A stretch of 64,000 nt of DNA. Source: Armatimonadia bacterium (GTDB lineage: Bacteria; Armatimonadota; Zipacnadia; Zipacnadales; JABUFB01). The notes below the pieces were generated by a model, which was not told the DNA's origin, made no database searches, and was given only the letters and a program-made list of their open reading frames with translations. The translations under genes and the position numbers were made by a program. The first letter of the stretch is position 1, and every line of letters begins with the position of its first letter. Where the stretch lies: assembly GCA_039679385.1 (NCBI GenBank), contig JBDKVB010000053.1, forward strand, positions 24,586-88,585. The letters are read 5' to 3'. Of this stretch, positions 44,686-53,125 are shown one piece after another.

Positions 44686-45951
44686 ATGCCGCGCCGGCTG
44701 AGGAGAGGATGCGCGGTGCCGAAGGCGGTCTGGTCGGTTGCTGTGGCGCTATTCGTTGCCCTGGTTGCCTGCGGGTCCTGCCTGGCCCAGGGTGTTGTTC
44801 CGCGGGTCACGTACGTAGACCCAATCGCCGGCTTCACCATGGACATCCCAGAGGACTGGAGTGTTCAGGCGGCGGAGTATGGTCTGTACATCATCAGCAT
44901 CGACGCGGGTTCGGGTGCCGGGATCTGCATTCGGCAGCCGGTGGTATGGTTCTTCGAGTCTGCCAAGCCCCCTGAGGCAGCCGCTCGGGAGCTTGCGGAG
45001 GGGCTGAGCTACGCCTGGGGTTCGCCTGCCGAAGTTCGGGCAACCGGCAACGGCGGCGAATGGGAAGTAACGATGTCCACGCTCGACGAGTTGGGCACGC
45101 TCCTGAATCGCTTCCTGTTCCGGCAGGAGAGAGGGCGCAACTACTGCGTGGCAGCCTTCTCTCGCCCGGAGATTGCCGAACAGTTTCGCGAGGACCTGCG
45201 GACAGTCTTCGCCACGTGCCGGCTGGTCGATCGGCCGGCCACGCAGATCATCAAGGAGCCCAAGTACAATGCGTACCGGATGACGCTCCCGGTTGGCTGG
45301 CGGTGGGAAGGGGAAGTGATCTGGGCGCGTTTGGTTCCGGGGTACTTCACGTGGAAGGTGCAGAGCCCGGACGGGTCGCTGGGGGCCTTCTCGAGCCCTC
45401 CGGCACTCTTCAACGTGACCACACCCTACATGCCGCCTTCACAGTGCGCCCAGGCCATCGTGGTGCCCGGCCTGCGGCAGTATCTTCCAGATGTGAGGCT
45501 CGAGGATGTGCATGAGTTGCCGCGCTTTGGCGCCTACTCGGCCGGCCTGCTGAAGGCCTTTGGTATCTCCGACAGCGCTCGGGTCGACAAGGCCTGGGGC
45601 GATTTCGTGGGCACAGCGGGCGGCCGGCAGGTCCGCGTACGTGCGACGATGGCTTCCTTCATGATCGGCTCTTCACCCTTGCTGGGGGGACGGGGCGACT
45701 GGTTCTTTGTCACCTGTGGCGCCTGGGCTCCGGTGGAGGAGTTCGCACAGCAATACCCGCTGTGCCGTGCGGTCGTGTCGTCTCTGGTGACGGACCAGCA
45801 GTTCAGGATCAACCAGATGGCGGCTGTCACCGAAGTGATCCTGGGCAAGGACATCAAGAATTCGGACGGGAGCAAGCGTCACGTACGCGGGATGGCGGAC
45901 ACGAGGGACTACTGGTCGGGGCAGTGGATCAGCAAGTACATCAGAAGATAG
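44686..45951 (+). CDS. Secreted or lipid-anchored protein with PsbP/DcrB-like segments, unknown function
   Basis: The 421-residue product begins with a long basic n-region and a hydrophobic segment (WSVAVALFVALVACGSCLA). Export is likely, either as a lipoprotein at LVAC or by ordinary cleavage after CLA. Two similar segments follow: DPIAGFTMDIPEDWSV near residue 47 and YNAYRMTLPVGWRWEG near 197. The pattern of an amphipathic strand then P-x-x-W is typical of PsbP/Mog1/DcrB-like domains, so it may contain two such domains. GAGGAGAG precedes ATG 44686; GTG 44716 is an alternative. It follows the oxidoreductase by 91 bases. No function can be assigned. Confidence 0.75.
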   Translation: MPRRLRRGCAVPKAVWSVAVALFVALVACGSCLAQGVVPRVTYVDPIAGFTMDIPEDWSVQAAEYGLYIISIDAGSGAGICIRQPVVWFFESAKPPEAAARELAEGLSYAWGSPAEVRATGNGGEWEVTMSTLDELGTLLNRFLFRQERGRNYCVAAFSRPEIAEQFREDLRTVFATCRLVDRPATQIIKEPKYNAYRMTLPVGWRWEGEVIWARLVPGYFTWKVQSPDGSLGAFSSPPALFNVTTPYMPPSQCAQAIVVPGLRQYLPDVRLEDVHELPRFGAYSAGLLKAFGISDSARVDKAWGDFVGTAGGRQVRVRATMASFMIGSSPLLGGRGDWFFVTCGAWAPVEEFAQQYPLCRAVVSSLVTDQQFRINQMAAVTEVILGKDIKNSDGSKRHVRGMADTRDYWSGQWISKYIRR

Positions 45952-46365
45952 CAGACCCTACACGGGGCGCAACTTTGCTGGGGTCTTGGGGGGCTGGATA
46001 CCAGCCCTTGCAGGGCCCAGGGCAGATGGGGCCGAGCGTCTCGATCGTGCGGCCGCAGACTGACAGAGCGGCCGCTCGGATGTGGCATCCGCCCCCCGGC
46101 GGTCGGGACTCTCTAGACATCGCCTCGTCCGGCATCGGGCCCGGACGCCCCCAAGACCTTACAGCGAAGATAGCATAGCAGGACGGTCTCCAATGGGCCT
46201 CCACTGAAGTTCAAAAGCGGTGCAAGTCTGCGCGCCCATTCTTGCGCAGAGTTGCGCAGAGGCGGGAGTCAGGGACGCAGCACAGAACCGAAGGTCGGGC
46301 CTCGGAACCGGGGAGGACACGGCCGCACAGCGGCGGTCGCCCAATTTCCAGGAAGGTCGCTACAG
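45952..46365 (+). other. Intergenic region of 414 bases, with stem and direct repeat
   Basis: No gene could be supported here. It holds a 7-bp hairpin (GGGCTGG 45991-45997 with CCAGCCC 46001-46007, loop ATA) that may end the preceding gene, and a tandem 10-base repeat at 46242-46261 ahead of the response regulator. I find no convincing promoter hexamer pair. Confidence 0.6.
46242..46261 (+). repeat. Tandem 10-base direct repeat upstream of an OmpR-family regulator
   Basis: TTGCGCAGAG occurs twice head to tail (46242-46251 and 46252-46261), about 105 bases before the regulator start. OmpR-family proteins commonly bind direct repeats at a 10-11 base period, so this may be an autoregulatory site. 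Confidence 0.5.
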
Positions 46366-47085
46366 ATGACGGAGGCAGTTGAGAGCCCAGTTGCGCTTAT
46401 CATTGAGGACGAGGTGGGGCTAGCCGAGGTCGAGTCAGACATCTTGGCGGGGCTCGGATGCCATACCCACCTTGCCATGACCGGCGCTGACGGCCTCAGA
46501 GCCGCACGCCTCATCCTGCCGGATTTAGTGCTCCTCGATCTGGGCCTGCCCGACGTGGAGGGCATGAGCATCTGCCGGGCGATCCTGGGTTTGCGCCGGC
46601 CCCGCGTGATGGTCGTCACGGGGGTGCTCGACGGTGACACGGCCACGACAGCCTTGGAGCTCGGAGCCGACGACTACGTCAGGAAGCCCTTCCACCTGTA
46701 TGAACTGCAGGCCCGCGCTAGAGCCGTTCTGCAGCGAACGGGGCAGGTACGTTCGGGGAGCCTGAAGGTGGGACGGCTTGTGATCGACCGGGATGCCTGC
46801 CGCGTCACGGTTGATGGCCGCCCGGTGGAGCTGAGTGCCACCGAGCTCAGGCTTCTGATCTTCCTTGCCGAGCATCCCGGCTGGGTCTTCTCCAAGGAGC
46901 AGCTTCTGGGTGCACTGTGGCCGGGCAACCGGGATGCCCACTCCGTTCAGGTGCATATCTCGAACCTGCGACGCAGAATGGAACCCGAGGGGACGCCGGA
47001 GAGTCTGATCCAGACCGTCAAAGGCCTTGGCTATCGCCTCTCGCCCTACGGAAACGGCTCGGCGCGGTCGAGCAAAGGCGGGTAA
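46366..47085 (+). CDS. OmpR/PhoB-family response regulator (orphan)
   Basis: A 239-residue two-component regulator. The receiver domain has acidic E14-D15, phosphoacceptor D58 in LVLLDLGLPDVEG, T85 in VVTG and K107 in YVRKPF, so phosphorylation should occur. The C-terminal winged-helix domain (VELSATELRLLIFLAEHPGW, VQVHISNLRRRMEP, TVKGLGYRL) is of the OmpR/PhoB type. GGAAGG lies nine bases before ATG 46366; the frame is open back to 46252 but that region lacks domain features. There is no histidine kinase beside it. It has its own terminator overlapping its stop codon, and the next gene is a repeat-built envelope protein. Confidence 0.95.
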   Translation: MTEAVESPVALIIEDEVGLAEVESDILAGLGCHTHLAMTGADGLRAARLILPDLVLLDLGLPDVEGMSICRAILGLRRPRVMVVTGVLDGDTATTALELGADDYVRKPFHLYELQARARAVLQRTGQVRSGSLKVGRLVIDRDACRVTVDGRPVELSATELRLLIFLAEHPGWVFSKEQLLGALWPGNRDAHSVQVHISNLRRRMEPEGTPESLIQTVKGLGYRLSPYGNGSARSSKGG

Positions 47086-47097
47086 GCCCCGTTTTTT
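47074..47097 (+). terminator. Terminator overlapping the response-regulator stop codon
   Basis: AAAGGCGGG (47074-47082) pairs with CCCGTTTTTT (47088-47097; two G-U pairs and three A-U pairs at the base), with the TAA stop at 47083-47085 inside the loop. The U tract makes it a credible intrinsic terminator. Confidence 0.65.
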
Positions 47098-47110
47098 GGC
47101 CCGCGAGTGG

Positions 47111-47139
47111 TTGATTTCCCGGCCGTCTCAGTGCATAAT
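47111..47139 (+). promoter_or_regulatory. Sigma-70-type promoter for the beta-barrel-like gene
   Basis: TTGATT (47111-47116) and CATAAT (47134-47139) are 17 bases apart. It lies after the regulator terminator, so the downstream gene is expressed separately. Confidence 0.7.
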
Positions 47140-47212
47140 AGGCGAAACCTTTTGCCCGGCTGGATGTCTATTGGACACAGTAAAGCGGATACCACTACGG
47201 GCAGTGGCTGAC

Positions 47213-50122
47213 ATGAAGACTACACGCACTCACAACCTGGCGCTGCTTCTTGGGACACTTCTCCTACTTTCCGTAGGAGGAGCGTTCGCGCAGACTGTTG
47301 AGTCGCTGCAGCCGACAGAGAGCGTTGCCACCAGCAAGTCGTCGGCCGCCACGATTGAGAGCCTCACACCGATCGCGTCGAATCTCGAGAGCCTCGTGGC
47401 GGACCCCTCTCACGGATGGGTGGACGGCAAGGTCAGCCTGGACCTGTACAAGTCCAACCTTGAGTGGAACCTGACCGATACCATGTCGGTCTCGCGCAAC
47501 TTCTCACAGAAGCGCGTGGAGTCAAAGGGGTCGGCCTTCAAGACAGGAGTCCAGGAGCAGCTAACCGAGTCTCTGAGCCTCAACCCCTTCGCCAAGACCA
47601 ACTTCACCCTGTCACGAGTGAAGACCGAGTTGAGCGACCTTGGGATGTCGAGTCTGAGCGCAAGCTCCGTTGAGACCATGGGGCTGACCCAGAAGTATGG
47701 TGGCGGCGACACGGGCGGGGCCATGAGTTTCACCCGCAAGGTCACGGAGAACTACACACCGGGCGTGGAGGGTCTGCGGTCTTCAGCCTTTGCTCTCTCG
47801 AAGACCACGGAGGAGAACACCTTCAAACTCTCCCAGGGCTTCACCTCGGTCAGTGGGGCGGGCAAGCTTGACTTCACCCGGAACATGACCAGCACCCAGA
47901 CCCCTGGGGCCTACGCTAACGAGACGGCAAGTGATGCGTTGCGCCTGACGATGGGGTTGTGGGCAGACTCCAAGTTCAGTGGTGTCTACGAACGGAGCCA
48001 CGCCAACCGCGACGAGGGGCTTCAGAGCCAGCACCGTGCTATGGCTCTCGCCCGCAAGTTCCGCGCAGGCGATGCGAGCATGTCCCTCGATACGGTGAGC
48101 AGTCGCGCCAACGGTGCCGACACCGTCACCACGACGCAGGCCTTCAAGGTGCCCCTGAGCCTCAGGGGACGCAACGTCGCGATGGCCTTCGACACGAAGA
48201 CGGTCGACCGCAATGACGTCATGCAGTCCGACAACCGCTCCATGAGCCTCGCGACCAAGCTCGCGGGCCAGGACGCCAAGGCCAGTTGGAGCCAGAACCA
48301 GGTTGCCAAGAGCGCGACTGTCACTGAGGAAACGACGACACAGAGCTTGCTGCTGCCCTTCCAGTTCAGTGGCACCGCAGCCAAGTTTGCTTTCGATACG
48401 AAGACTGTGCAGCGCGGCACGGATCTGATCTCGGAGTCGCGGACGCTGGACTTCGCCACGAAGCTCTTTGGTAGCGATGCCAAGGCCAACTGGAGCCGGG
48501 CCGTTGCCGACAAGGGCGGCAAGGACGAGAAGACGACCAAGGCCGCGTACGCGATGGCGCTCCCCTTCCTGGGCGCGCAGACCAAGCTGAGCTTCTCAGA
48601 GAACACCGTTCAGCTTGCCAGTGCCGTACAGAAGAAGGAGCGCACGACCACGGTGGCCCTTCCTCTGACCCAGCTCCAGAAGGGGGCCAGTCTCACCTAC
48701 GCGGTGCAGGGCACCCAGAAGACGGGCGGTTCCCTGCAGGAAGTCCGAACTGCGACACTGGCTACGCCGCTCTCGCTGCTTGGCAAGACGATGCAGACGG
48801 AGCTCGTGCGGTCAGAGACGGAATCGGCCGGCAACGTGACGACGAGGTTTGCGGCGAAGGGCACCATGCCGATGACCTTGCTCGGACGCGACTGGAAGAC
48901 CGAAAACCAGTACGCCGCGACCAACCGCCCGGACGGTACCGAGCAGAACCAGTGGAAGACCAACCTGAGCATCCCCTTCAAATCGGGGGCCGCAACTTTC
49001 GACCGCGACGAAGTCGTTGAGGTTGCGGAGAATGGCACCGAGAAAGTGACCCGTACGACGAACATCGCGGGGCCGAAGGTGCCTCTTGGCAATAGCACCA
49101 GCCTGCGGGCCGACGTGCAGCTCAAAACGTTGCCCGCCGCTGCGGATCAGCAGATCACGCACGTGGCCATTCAGAGCAAGCCGATGCCTGCGGTCACCCT
49201 TGCTGCCGACTTCAGACTGCAGGACCTCGGCCCAAACAAGGAAACAACTCAGCACCAGCTCGATGCGAGTTACGCGCTGAACCAGCGGTTGTCGCTGAAC
49301 GCTCGGTACCTCGAGCGCGAACAGCTCGACAAAAGCCCCTATATCCAGCGGACCGTGGTCGTGCAGCAGAAGGGCGGGGACGCCAAGGACCTGCAGCTCA
49401 AGGCAGCCTTCACGAGCACGGATGACGGCAAGACCGACGGTGACCTCATGAAGCTGATCGAGGTCGGCGTGGGTGACGCCAAGGTCCTCGGTGTGAACGT
49501 CAAGTACCAGGAGTACGACGAGGCCAAGCTGACCTCGCTGGGTGATGCGACAGTCAAGGTCGGCCTTACGCACGGAGCAGCGGACGCCGTCAACGTGAGT
49601 GTCGGCTACGAGGACTCGAAGGGTCGGACGGCACCGATGCGCAACTACACTCTCGGCCTGCCCCTGGGTGGAAACGCCGTGAAGCTGGTGTACAGCCAGA
49701 ACGGCCTCGACCCGACTGATCCGAAGCAGCAGCGGATCCGTGTGGCCGATGTGTATGACGCATCCCTGAGCCGCAAGCTCTCCGGCGACGTGAGTCTGAA
49801 CCTGGGGTACCGCTACCTCGACTACCCCGAGACAGCCAAGGCTGCCGAGGACGTCGAGCAGTGGTTCCAGGTCAAGCTGACGGGCGGGAAAGCGGAGAAC
49901 GGCGGCTCGATCCAACTTGGGTACGCAGCCGGCGACTTCGTCGACCTGAACAAGGACAAGCCGGCCAATACGGCGCAGTCGATCCTGACCCTGAACTATG
50001 AGCGCAAGTGGAGCGATGCGGGCAGCCTCAGCGTTCGTGTGAACCGTACGAACATGCCCGACAACATCGCCAACCTCGAGGACAGCTACGAAGGACGGGT
50101 GCAGTTCGAGTACAAGTTCTAG
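47213..50122 (+). CDS. Predicted outer-membrane beta-barrel protein built from repeats
   Basis: This 969-residue exported protein has a signal peptide with cleavage near AFA-Q (residue about 26) and then mainly alternating polar/hydrophobic strands. Related segments recur roughly every 68 residues: MAFDTKTVDRNDVMQ, FAFDTKTVQRGTDL, LSFSENTVQLASAV, LTYAVQGTQKTGGS and others, each followed by a T-L-A/ATPL-type strand. It ends in GRVQFEYKF, with the terminal Phe and alternating pattern of a BAM signal. Together these suggest a large beta-barrel or repeat adhesin in the outer membrane. No family is recognised. ATG 47213 is chosen because the signal peptide begins there; the ribosome site is poor. 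It lies behind its own promoter. Confidence 0.75.
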   Translation: MKTTRTHNLALLLGTLLLLSVGGAFAQTVESLQPTESVATSKSSAATIESLTPIASNLESLVADPSHGWVDGKVSLDLYKSNLEWNLTDTMSVSRNFSQKRVESKGSAFKTGVQEQLTESLSLNPFAKTNFTLSRVKTELSDLGMSSLSASSVETMGLTQKYGGGDTGGAMSFTRKVTENYTPGVEGLRSSAFALSKTTEENTFKLSQGFTSVSGAGKLDFTRNMTSTQTPGAYANETASDALRLTMGLWADSKFSGVYERSHANRDEGLQSQHRAMALARKFRAGDASMSLDTVSSRANGADTVTTTQAFKVPLSLRGRNVAMAFDTKTVDRNDVMQSDNRSMSLATKLAGQDAKASWSQNQVAKSATVTEETTTQSLLLPFQFSGTAAKFAFDTKTVQRGTDLISESRTLDFATKLFGSDAKANWSRAVADKGGKDEKTTKAAYAMALPFLGAQTKLSFSENTVQLASAVQKKERTTTVALPLTQLQKGASLTYAVQGTQKTGGSLQEVRTATLATPLSLLGKTMQTELVRSETESAGNVTTRFAAKGTMPMTLLGRDWKTENQYAATNRPDGTEQNQWKTNLSIPFKSGAATFDRDEVVEVAENGTEKVTRTTNIAGPKVPLGNSTSLRADVQLKTLPAAADQQITHVAIQSKPMPAVTLAADFRLQDLGPNKETTQHQLDASYALNQRLSLNARYLEREQLDKSPYIQRTVVVQQKGGDAKDLQLKAAFTSTDDGKTDGDLMKLIEVGVGDAKVLGVNVKYQEYDEAKLTSLGDATVKVGLTHGAADAVNVSVGYEDSKGRTAPMRNYTLGLPLGGNAVKLVYSQNGLDPTDPKQQRIRVADVYDASLSRKLSGDVSLNLGYRYLDYPETAKAAEDVEQWFQVKLTGGKAENGGSIQLGYAAGDFVDLNKDKPANTAQSILTLNYERKWSDAGSLSVRVNRTNMPDNIANLEDSYEGRVQFEYKF
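48188..48592 (+). repeat. Two clear coding repeat units of about 204 bases in the beta-barrel gene
   Basis: Unit one starts near 48188 (FDTKTV) and unit two at 48392 (FDTKTV), a 204-base (68-codon) period; both continue into a D/S-x-R-T/S-L-x-ATKL segment and A-K-A-x-W-S. Weaker copies continue on both sides (about 47975 and 48593 onward). Confidence 0.65.
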
Positions 50123-50148
50123 TCGCCTGTCTCCGAAGGCGGAAAAGG

Positions 50149-50182
50149 ACGCCGGCCGTGGACTCCGCGGCCGGCGTTTGTG
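50149..50182 (+). terminator. Intrinsic terminator after the beta-barrel gene
   Basis: ACGCCGGCCG (50149-50158) pairs with CGGCCGGCGT (50168-50177) over a nine-base loop, followed by TTGTGTG. Confidence 0.7.
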
Positions 50183-50284
50183 TGTGCCGGTCGGGAGGGC
50201 ATAGCGACCAGTGGGGGGAAGTACCGTGCTCGCGCCGGCCCTGTCAGGGTCACTCCGGGGATGCGACGAAGGTTGAGGAGCCCC

Positions 50285-50662
50285 ATGGAACCACCCGAAG
50301 CTTGCCCCTTGCGCTACATATACAAGGGCCGCACTTTCTGCGCCATCGCCATCCGCGACCGTCGATACACCACCACCGAGGTCATGCCGGCAGCCTGCGA
50401 CGAATGCCGTGCACAGACGCTCCTGCGCGAGATCGGTTGTGCGCATCTGAGCCTCGGTGTTGAGGTGGACATCTACGGTGGCACGCTCAGTGTGAACATT
50501 TTCTATGCCAGTTGCGAGCGGCTCCTGGAGCGCCTGACCGACTTCCGACGCTGTGGCGAGGACTGCCCCTGGTGGGCTCCGCTAGACGACGAGCGTGTCG
50601 AGGCCCTGCGCATGGAGGCCCTTGCCGGACTGAAGGAGAAGGAGAGCCGGCAACCCGACTGA
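50285..50662 (+). CDS. Small Cys-rich protein, unknown function
   Basis: This 125-residue protein has eight cysteines (7, 19, 38, 41, 52, 77, 90, 94), including C38-x2-C41 (CDEC) and C90-x3-C94 (CGEDCPWW), and no signal peptide. Such pairs could bind zinc or an iron-sulfur cluster. The centre (LSLGVEVDIYGGTLSVNIFYASC in outline) is a beta-rich segment, and the C-terminus is a charged helix. GAGGAG is five bases before ATG 50285, so this start is favoured over the longer open frame from 50180. It sits alone between the beta-barrel terminator and the next promoter. I do not recognise a family. Confidence 0.7.
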   Translation: MEPPEACPLRYIYKGRTFCAIAIRDRRYTTTEVMPAACDECRAQTLLREIGCAHLSLGVEVDIYGGTLSVNIFYASCERLLERLTDFRRCGEDCPWWAPLDDERVEALRMEALAGLKEKESRQPD

Positions 50663-50690
50663 GGCGACTGGTAAGCCGAGACGTGCCGGT

Positions 50691-50719
50691 TTGACTTCAT
50701 TCCGGCAGGCTCGTATAAT
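50691..50719 (+). promoter_or_regulatory. Sigma-70-type promoter for the sugar-epimerase gene
   Basis: TTGACT (50691-50696) and TATAAT (50714-50719) are exactly 17 bases apart. The predicted transcript has a leader of about 125 bases before ATG 50853. Confidence 0.85.
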
Positions 50720-50852
50720 CCCTTCCAGCCGCGCGTGGGCCGCTCCAAAGGCTCCGCCCGCCTGCCCAGCTTCCATCTTCGCAGGGCTTTCCCTGCCTCT
50801 ACCAACTGCCCTAGACTTGCCTGCTGAAAAAGCACCTACTGGAGGGCTTAAC

Positions 50853-51785
50853 ATGACCGAGTCATGGCGTCAGACAGTGGATCTGGGCCTCGTGCATTTC
50901 ATGGCCTACCCAATCACCGCCGACGGCGGGCCGATCCTTGAGAGTGCGCGTGCCATCGCCAAGGACGACTTCTGGAATGTACTCGAGGTTCGCCGCTGCA
51001 ACCAGCCTGGCGTTCACGCTGAGCTAAAAGCCATCGCCGACCAGGCCGGGCTGAAGCTTGGCGTCGGTGCGCAGCCGGACCTGCTCGGCGCGAAGCTAAG
51101 CCTCAACGATCCGGACGAGAATGGCCGGCGTGCGGCCATCGACACCGTCAAGAAGGCCATCGATGCTGCGTACGAACTCGATGCCCGCATCGTTGCCTGC
51201 CTCACCGGCAAGGACCCTGGAGAGGCCGACCGCGAGCGACAGCTCGACCTGCTGGTCGACTCCCTGACCCAGCTCTGCAAGTACTCCCAGGAGAAGGCCA
51301 GCGACTACGTCGCCTGGCTCTCGGTCGAGACCTTTGACTACGATGTTGACAAGGCCTGCCTCCTTGGGCCGACCGACCGGGCCGCCGACGTCATGACCCG
51401 CGTCAAGGGCAACGGCATCTCCAACATCGGTCTGACGATCGACCTGTCCCACCTCCCGATGCTGCGCGAGGACTACGCCGAGTGCATCAGCCTCGCCGGC
51501 GAGCACCTCATCCACGTGCACGTGGGCAACTGCGTCTGCGCCGACAAGGACCTCCCCGGCTATGGCGATCTGCACCCGCGCTTTGACTACCCGGGCGGCG
51601 AGAACGGCGTCGAGGAGCTGCGCAGGTTCCTGGAAGCCCTCACCTACGGCGGGTACTTCAAGGCCCAGGTCCCGACCGGTCGACCGATCGTGACCTTCGA
51701 AGTCAAGCCAATGCCCGGCGAGGACACTGAGATCATCCTTGCTCAGACCAAGCGCGTGTTCAAGCAGGCTTGGGCGATGCTCTAG
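50853..51785 (+). CDS. Sugar phosphate isomerase/epimerase-like TIM barrel
   Basis: This 310-residue protein belongs to the xylose-isomerase-like/AP-endonuclease-2 TIM-barrel superfamily. Strand-end acidic and His residues that could bind a metal are seen in WLSVETFDYD (Glu), TIDLSHLPML (Asp/His), LIHVHVGNC (His) and VTFEVKPMPGED (Glu). GGAGG lies just before ATG 50853. A strong promoter precedes it and a long palindromic terminator follows, so it is a single-gene unit. Which sugar it handles is unknown; the downstream glycerate kinase and xylulokinase suggest sugar or sugar-acid breakdown. Confidence 0.8.
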   Translation: MTESWRQTVDLGLVHFMAYPITADGGPILESARAIAKDDFWNVLEVRRCNQPGVHAELKAIADQAGLKLGVGAQPDLLGAKLSLNDPDENGRRAAIDTVKKAIDAAYELDARIVACLTGKDPGEADRERQLDLLVDSLTQLCKYSQEKASDYVAWLSVETFDYDVDKACLLGPTDRAADVMTRVKGNGISNIGLTIDLSHLPMLREDYAECISLAGEHLIHVHVGNCVCADKDLPGYGDLHPRFDYPGGENGVEELRRFLEALTYGGYFKAQVPTGRPIVTFEVKPMPGEDTEIILAQTKRVFKQAWAML

Positions 51786-51820
51786 GTCTCAGGCGGTGCG
51801 CCGAAGCTGGCAGAAGATGC

Positions 51821-51856
51821 GGGTGGAGACGTAGCTAGCTACGTCTCCACCCCTTT
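51821..51856 (+). terminator. Perfect 32-base palindrome, probable terminator
   Basis: GGGTGGAGACGTAGCT (51821-51836) is immediately followed by its exact reverse complement (51837-51852), then CCTTT. With no extra spacer, the RNA would fold into a long stem with a small loop. It lies 35 bases after the epimerase stop and before the glycerate kinase gene, a position that favours termination over an operator role. Confidence 0.65.
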
Positions 51857-51894
51857 CCGCAGGGCCTTGAACTGACGCCCAGCAGGTGGTTTTC

Positions 51895-53049
51895 GTGAAA
51901 GTCGTGGTCGCTCCCGACTCTTTCAAAGGCAGCTTGACCGCTCACCAGGTGTGTGACGCGATCGCACAGGGCATCCGGGCCGCGGATCCCGAAGCGCAGG
52001 TCGTTCTGGTTCCGGTGGCCGACGGTGGGGAAGGTACGGTCCAGTCCCTGGTCGACGCCACGCAGGGACAGCTCGTCAAGGTGCAGGTCGAGGGTCCCCT
52101 TGGCGCTCCGGTGACAGCCGTTTTCGGCCTCCTGAGCGATGGCGAGACGGCGGTAATCGAGATGGCGGCCGCCTCCGGTCTGCCTCTTGTGCCCGTCGCC
52201 GACCGGAACCCGCTTCTGACCAGCACCTATGGCACCGGTGAGCTCATCAGGGCAGCACTGGACCGGGGCTGTCGTCGCCTGATCATCGGGATCGGAGGAA
52301 GCGCCACCAACGATGGTGGCGCAGGGATGGCCCAGGCACTGGGCGCGCAGTTCCTGGCCGCTGACGGTACGCCGCTGGGGCGGATGACCGGCGGCCGGCT
52401 GGCTGAGGTCGCACACATCGACTCCTCCAAGCTCGATCCTCGCTTGAAGGACGCGAGCCTTCGGGTGGCGTGTGATGTGGACAACCTGCTTTTCGGCCCG
52501 AAGGGGGCTGCACACGTGTACGGTCCCCAGAAGGGCGCTTCGCCGCAGATGGTGGAGACCCTCGATGCCGGGCTGGAGCACTACGCCGAGCGCCTGCGTT
52601 CGGACCTGGGAGCTGACGTCGCTCTCGTGCCCGGAGCCGGTGCCGCCGGAGGACTAGGCGCGGGACTGCTGGCCTTCTGCGGGGCGTCTCTGGAGCGCGG
52701 GGTTCAGATCGTACTGGACACTCTCGATCTTCCGGGGAAGGTCCAGGGCGCCGACCTTGTGATCACCGGCGAGGGGCGCGTCGACTTTCAGACGGCCTTC
52801 GGCAAGACCTGCAGCGGCGTCGCGCAGGTTGCTCGAGCTGCAGGCGTACCGGTCGTGGCCCTCGGTGGAAGCGTTGAGTTGGGCATCGGTGGGTTCGACG
52901 CGGTGCTCTCAATGGTGAACGAGCCGCTGGCCCTCGAAGCGGCCATGGAGCCGGAACGCGCCAGGGCGATGCTCGCTTTTGCGGCGGAGCAGGTTGTGCG
53001 GCTGGTGAGACTGGCACCGGCAGGGAACAAGCCACACGGGGGCGAATAG
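51895..53049 (+). CDS. Glycerate 2-kinase (GarK/GlxK type)
   Basis: It phosphorylates D-glycerate with ATP, feeding glyoxylate- or sugar-acid-derived carbon into glycolysis. The 384-residue product shows the family's opening VVVAPDSFKGSLTA, VPVADGGEGT, GIGGSATNDGGAGM, GAGAAGGLGAG and GEGRVDFQTAFGKT. The start is GTG 51895, because AGGTGG (51884-51889) is five bases ahead and the product begins MKVVVAPDS; GTG 51886 is the alternative. It begins a four-gene run (kinase, epimerase, cyclophilin-like, xylulokinase) with gaps of roughly 75-110 bases. The product is probably 2-phosphoglycerate, as for this family. Confidence 0.92.
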   Translation: MKVVVAPDSFKGSLTAHQVCDAIAQGIRAADPEAQVVLVPVADGGEGTVQSLVDATQGQLVKVQVEGPLGAPVTAVFGLLSDGETAVIEMAAASGLPLVPVADRNPLLTSTYGTGELIRAALDRGCRRLIIGIGGSATNDGGAGMAQALGAQFLAADGTPLGRMTGGRLAEVAHIDSSKLDPRLKDASLRVACDVDNLLFGPKGAAHVYGPQKGASPQMVETLDAGLEHYAERLRSDLGADVALVPGAGAAGGLGAGLLAFCGASLERGVQIVLDTLDLPGKVQGADLVITGEGRVDFQTAFGKTCSGVAQVARAAGVPVVALGGSVELGIGGFDAVLSMVNEPLALEAAMEPERARAMLAFAAEQVVRLVRLAPAGNKPHGGE

Positions 53050-53125
53050 CCCCGCGTACGGTCGACACTCCGGGCGCGAGTTCTCGTGCCCCTTCATTTC
53101 TGACCACTCAGGGAGGCAGTTTGCC

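Noticed and set aside
48812..50446. 544-codon minus-strand open frame across the barrel gene and terminator
   Set aside because: It crosses the terminator and the next gene's start and has no domain.
51821..51852. 32-base palindrome as an integration or recombination site
   Set aside because: No integrase or duplicated copy is in the window; its place just after a stop codon suits a terminator.
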